Assembly (NCBI RefSeq): GCF_016917755.1
Contig: NZ_CP070326.1
Span: 3,968,001-4,032,000 of the forward strand
From: Streptomyces noursei
GTDB taxonomy: Bacteria > Actinomycetota > Actinomycetes > Streptomycetales > Streptomycetaceae
Length of the DNA: 64,000 bases
Direction: 5' to 3'
The translations under genes were made by a program, and so were the position numbers. The notes below the pieces were generated by a model. The model did no database searches and had not been told where the DNA came from. It worked only from the letters and a program-made list of their open reading frames with translations. Positions 62,298 to 64,000 of this stretch are shown one piece after another. Each line of letters opens with the position of its first letter. Within the stretch, counting starts at the first letter, position 1.

Positions 62298-63716
62298 ATG
62301 ACCAACGGACCGACCCGCCTCGCCGACCTGACCGCCACCCGCCTGACGGCCGGCTACGCCGCCGGCGAGTTCTCCCCCGTGGAGGTGACCCGGGCCGTGC
62401 TGGCGCGCGCCGAGGCCGCCCAGGCCGCCGTCAACGCCTTCACCCGGATCGACGCGGAGCAGGCGCTGGCGCGGGCGGCGGAGTCGGCGGAGCGCTGGCG
62501 GCGCGGGGCGCCGGCCGGGCCGGTGGACGGGGTGCCGGTCACCGTCAAGGACGTGCTGCTGATGCGGGGCGCGCCGACGCTGCGCGGGTCGCGGACGGTC
62601 CGGGCGGAGGGCGCGACGTGGGACGAGGACGCGCCGGCGGTGGCCCGGCTGCGGGAGTCCGGGGCGGTGTTCGTCGGCAAGACCACCACCCCGGAGTTCG
62701 GCTGGAAGGGTGTCACCGACAGTCCGCGGCACGGGGTGACGGGCAATCCGTACGACCCGGGGCGGACCGCGGGCGGCTCCAGCGGGGGCGGTGCGGCGGC
62801 GGTGGCGCTGGGGGCCGGGCCGCTGAGCCTGGGGACGGACGGCGGCGGGTCGGTGCGGATCCCGGCGTCGTTCTGCGGGATCTTCGCGCTGAAGGCGACC
62901 TACGGGCGGGTGCCGGCGTATCCGGCGAGCCCGTTCGGGACGCTGGCGCACGTGGGGCCGATGACCCGGGACGCGGCGGACGCGGCGCTGATGATGGACG
63001 TGATCTGCGGCCCGGACTGGCGGGACTGGTCCCAGCTGGCCCCGCCGACCGGATCGTTCCGGGAGGCGCTGGCCGGGAAGGTGGCGGGGCTGCGGGTGGC
63101 CTACAGTCCGTCGCTGGGCTGGGACGTGCCGGTGGCACCGGAGGTGGCGTCGGCGGTCCGGCGGGCGGTGGACGCGCTGGCCGGGCTCGGCGCGGACGTC
63201 GAGGAGGTCGACCCGGGCGTGGCGGATCCGGTGGCGGCGTTCCACACGCTGTGGTTCAGCGGCGCGGCGCGGCTGGTGCAGCCGCTGGGGCCGGCCGACC
63301 GGGAGCTGCTGGACCCGGGGCTGCGGGAGATCTGCGAGCAGGGCGCCCGGTACGGCGCACTGGACTATCTGGCGGCGGTGGACGTCCGGATGGCGCTGGG
63401 CCGGGCGATGGGCCAATTCCACAGCGTCTACGACCTGCTGGTGACGCCGACCGAGCCGATCACCGCGTTCGCGGCCGGCGTGGAGGTGCCGCCCGGTTCC
63501 GGCCACGCCCGGTGGACGGGCTGGACGCCGTTCACCTATCCGTTCAACCTCACCCAGCAGCCCGCCGCGACCGTGCCGTGCGGGGTGGACGGTGACGGGC
63601 TGCCGATCGGGGTGCAGCTGGTGGGCGCGCGGCACGCGGACGCACTGGTGCTGCGCGCCGCGCACGCCCTCTACGAGGCGGGGGCGGCCGGGATCCCGGC
63701 GCCGGCGGTGCCGTAG
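62298..63716 (+). CDS. Amidase (amidase signature family)
   Basis: 472 residues. Ser-cisSer-Lys triad visible: Lys in VPVTVKDVLL, Gly/Ser loop RTAGGSSGGGAAAV and GTDGGGSVRIPASFCG. It hydrolyses an unknown amide. GatA-type tRNA amidotransferase function is unlikely, as gatB/gatC are absent. GGAGGA lies just before the ATG. 85 bp after the dehydrogenase. Confidence 0.88.
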   Translation: MTNGPTRLADLTATRLTAGYAAGEFSPVEVTRAVLARAEAAQAAVNAFTRIDAEQALARAAESAERWRRGAPAGPVDGVPVTVKDVLLMRGAPTLRGSRTVRAEGATWDEDAPAVARLRESGAVFVGKTTTPEFGWKGVTDSPRHGVTGNPYDPGRTAGGSSGGGAAAVALGAGPLSLGTDGGGSVRIPASFCGIFALKATYGRVPAYPASPFGTLAHVGPMTRDAADAALMMDVICGPDWRDWSQLAPPTGSFREALAGKVAGLRVAYSPSLGWDVPVAPEVASAVRRAVDALAGLGADVEEVDPGVADPVAAFHTLWFSGAARLVQPLGPADRELLDPGLREICEQGARYGALDYLAAVDVRMALGRAMGQFHSVYDLLVTPTEPITAFAAGVEVPPGSGHARWTGWTPFTYPFNLTQQPAATVPCGVDGDGLPIGVQLVGARHADALVLRAAHALYEAGAAGIPAPAVP

Positions 63717-63764
63717 GGGCGGGGTCCCTGCGGCGGGGGTCCCCTAGGGCGGGGGCGAACAGAT

Positions 63765-63794
63765 CCCGTAGGGGGTGGGTGCGCCCCCTACGGG
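63765..63794. terminator. Hairpin between convergent genes
   Basis: CCCGTAGGGGG and CCCCCTACGGG, perfect 11-bp arms with an 8-nt loop. Confidence 0.75.
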
Positions 63795-63916
63795 GCCACA
63801 ACGCGGCGGGGGCGGTGGGGATTCCGACGCCTCCGGGCGCACGGAGCGCCCGCGCGCCGGGCCCCGTGGTGGGCGCGGCGCCGGGCCCCGCATCGGGCCC
63901 GGCGTCAGGACGGGCG

Positions 63917-64000
63917 TCAGGCCCGGCGGAAGGCGAGGGTCTCCCCCAGCGCCCCGGCGCGCCACAGGTCCTGGCAGGCGTCGGCCATCCGGTCCAGGCC
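63917..64000 (-). CDS. C-terminus of a gene cut by the window edge
   Basis: 27 residues in frame to a TGA at 63917-63919, ending GALGETLAFRRA. Coding bias is good and it is convergent with the amidase. Too short to identify. Upstream of it, 63795-63916 contains no gene. Confidence 0.5.
   Translation of the reverse strand, partial: GLDRMADACQDLWRAGALGETLAFRRA

Noticed and set aside
63744..63965. 73-codon minus-strand open frame near the window end
   Set aside because: It covers the terminator and the tail of the truncated gene in another frame and is Pro/Arg-rich; a shadow frame.

Overview
The window is a very GC-rich actinobacterial chromosome segment, almost certainly Streptomyces. Supporting evidence is an AdpA orthologue carrying a TTA leucine codon, a chaplin, a DasR-type (dre) site, strong G/C bias at third codon positions, frequent GTG starts and many ATGA/GTGA stop-start overlaps. 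From memory, the conserved gene order matches the Streptomyces coelicolor region from about SCO2770 (agmatinase) to SCO2817 (cdgA). Blocks of accessory genes interrupt it.

Layout. 1-5.4 kb: the 3' part of a large polymorphic toxin with a low-complexity His/Gln/Pro linker, a papain-like 'toxin glutaminase' domain and a C-terminal deaminase. The deaminase is put out of frame by one base at a C7 tract. A SUKH-4 immunity gene overlaps the toxin end. 5.4-7.4 kb: agmatinase and a phosphatase. 7.4-10.2 kb: accessory island with an XRE/TPR regulator, a GNAT acetyltransferase and two small divergent genes. 10.3-19.1 kb: acyl-CoA metabolism, with a thioesterase, an acyl-CoA dehydrogenase, a TetR repressor (AccR-like) and the leucine-degradation operon accD1-accA1-hmgL-acdH, with tandem GTTAA-N6-TTAAC operators between repressor and operon. 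19.2-24.3 kb: accessory RiPP (graspetide) cluster with an XRE regulator, a SLOG-fold protein, two small proteins, a precursor peptide, an ATP-grasp maturase and a PIMT-like methyltransferase. In S. coelicolor the desferrioxamine cluster lies between acdH and the hexosaminidase gene; here the RiPP cluster is in that place.

24.3-32.4 kb: amino-sugar genes (beta-N-acetylhexosaminidase, glmS) with a dre site, a universal stress protein, adpA, oligoribonuclease and tRNA-His. 32.4-38.8 kb: an NmrA-like reductase divergent from an AraC regulator, a GH18 chitinase, a two-component system and small exported or membrane proteins. 38.8-45.5 kb: a spermidine-synthase-like protein, a short His-rich chaplin, a secreted protein and a translationally coupled exopolysaccharide glycosyltransferase operon. 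45.5-54.4 kb: another XRE/TPR regulator, a histidine phosphatase, a three-gene operon of a Cas4/RecB-like Fe-S nuclease, an unknown protein and an SF1 helicase (a split Dna2-like arrangement), a primase-like protein and tRNA-Lys. 54.4-57.9 kb: a secreted M6-type metalloprotease and a PAS-GGDEF-EAL c-di-GMP enzyme (cdgA). 57.9-64 kb: a catabolic-looking group with an LLM flavin oxidoreductase, two Asp/Glu-racemase-superfamily enzymes, a 2-hydroxyacid dehydrogenase and an amidase.

The best candidates for undescribed biology are the nuclease/unknown/helicase operon, the graspetide cluster with its XRE-SLOG module at the des locus, and the frameshifted two-domain toxin. All homology statements come from reading the translations. 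No database search was run.
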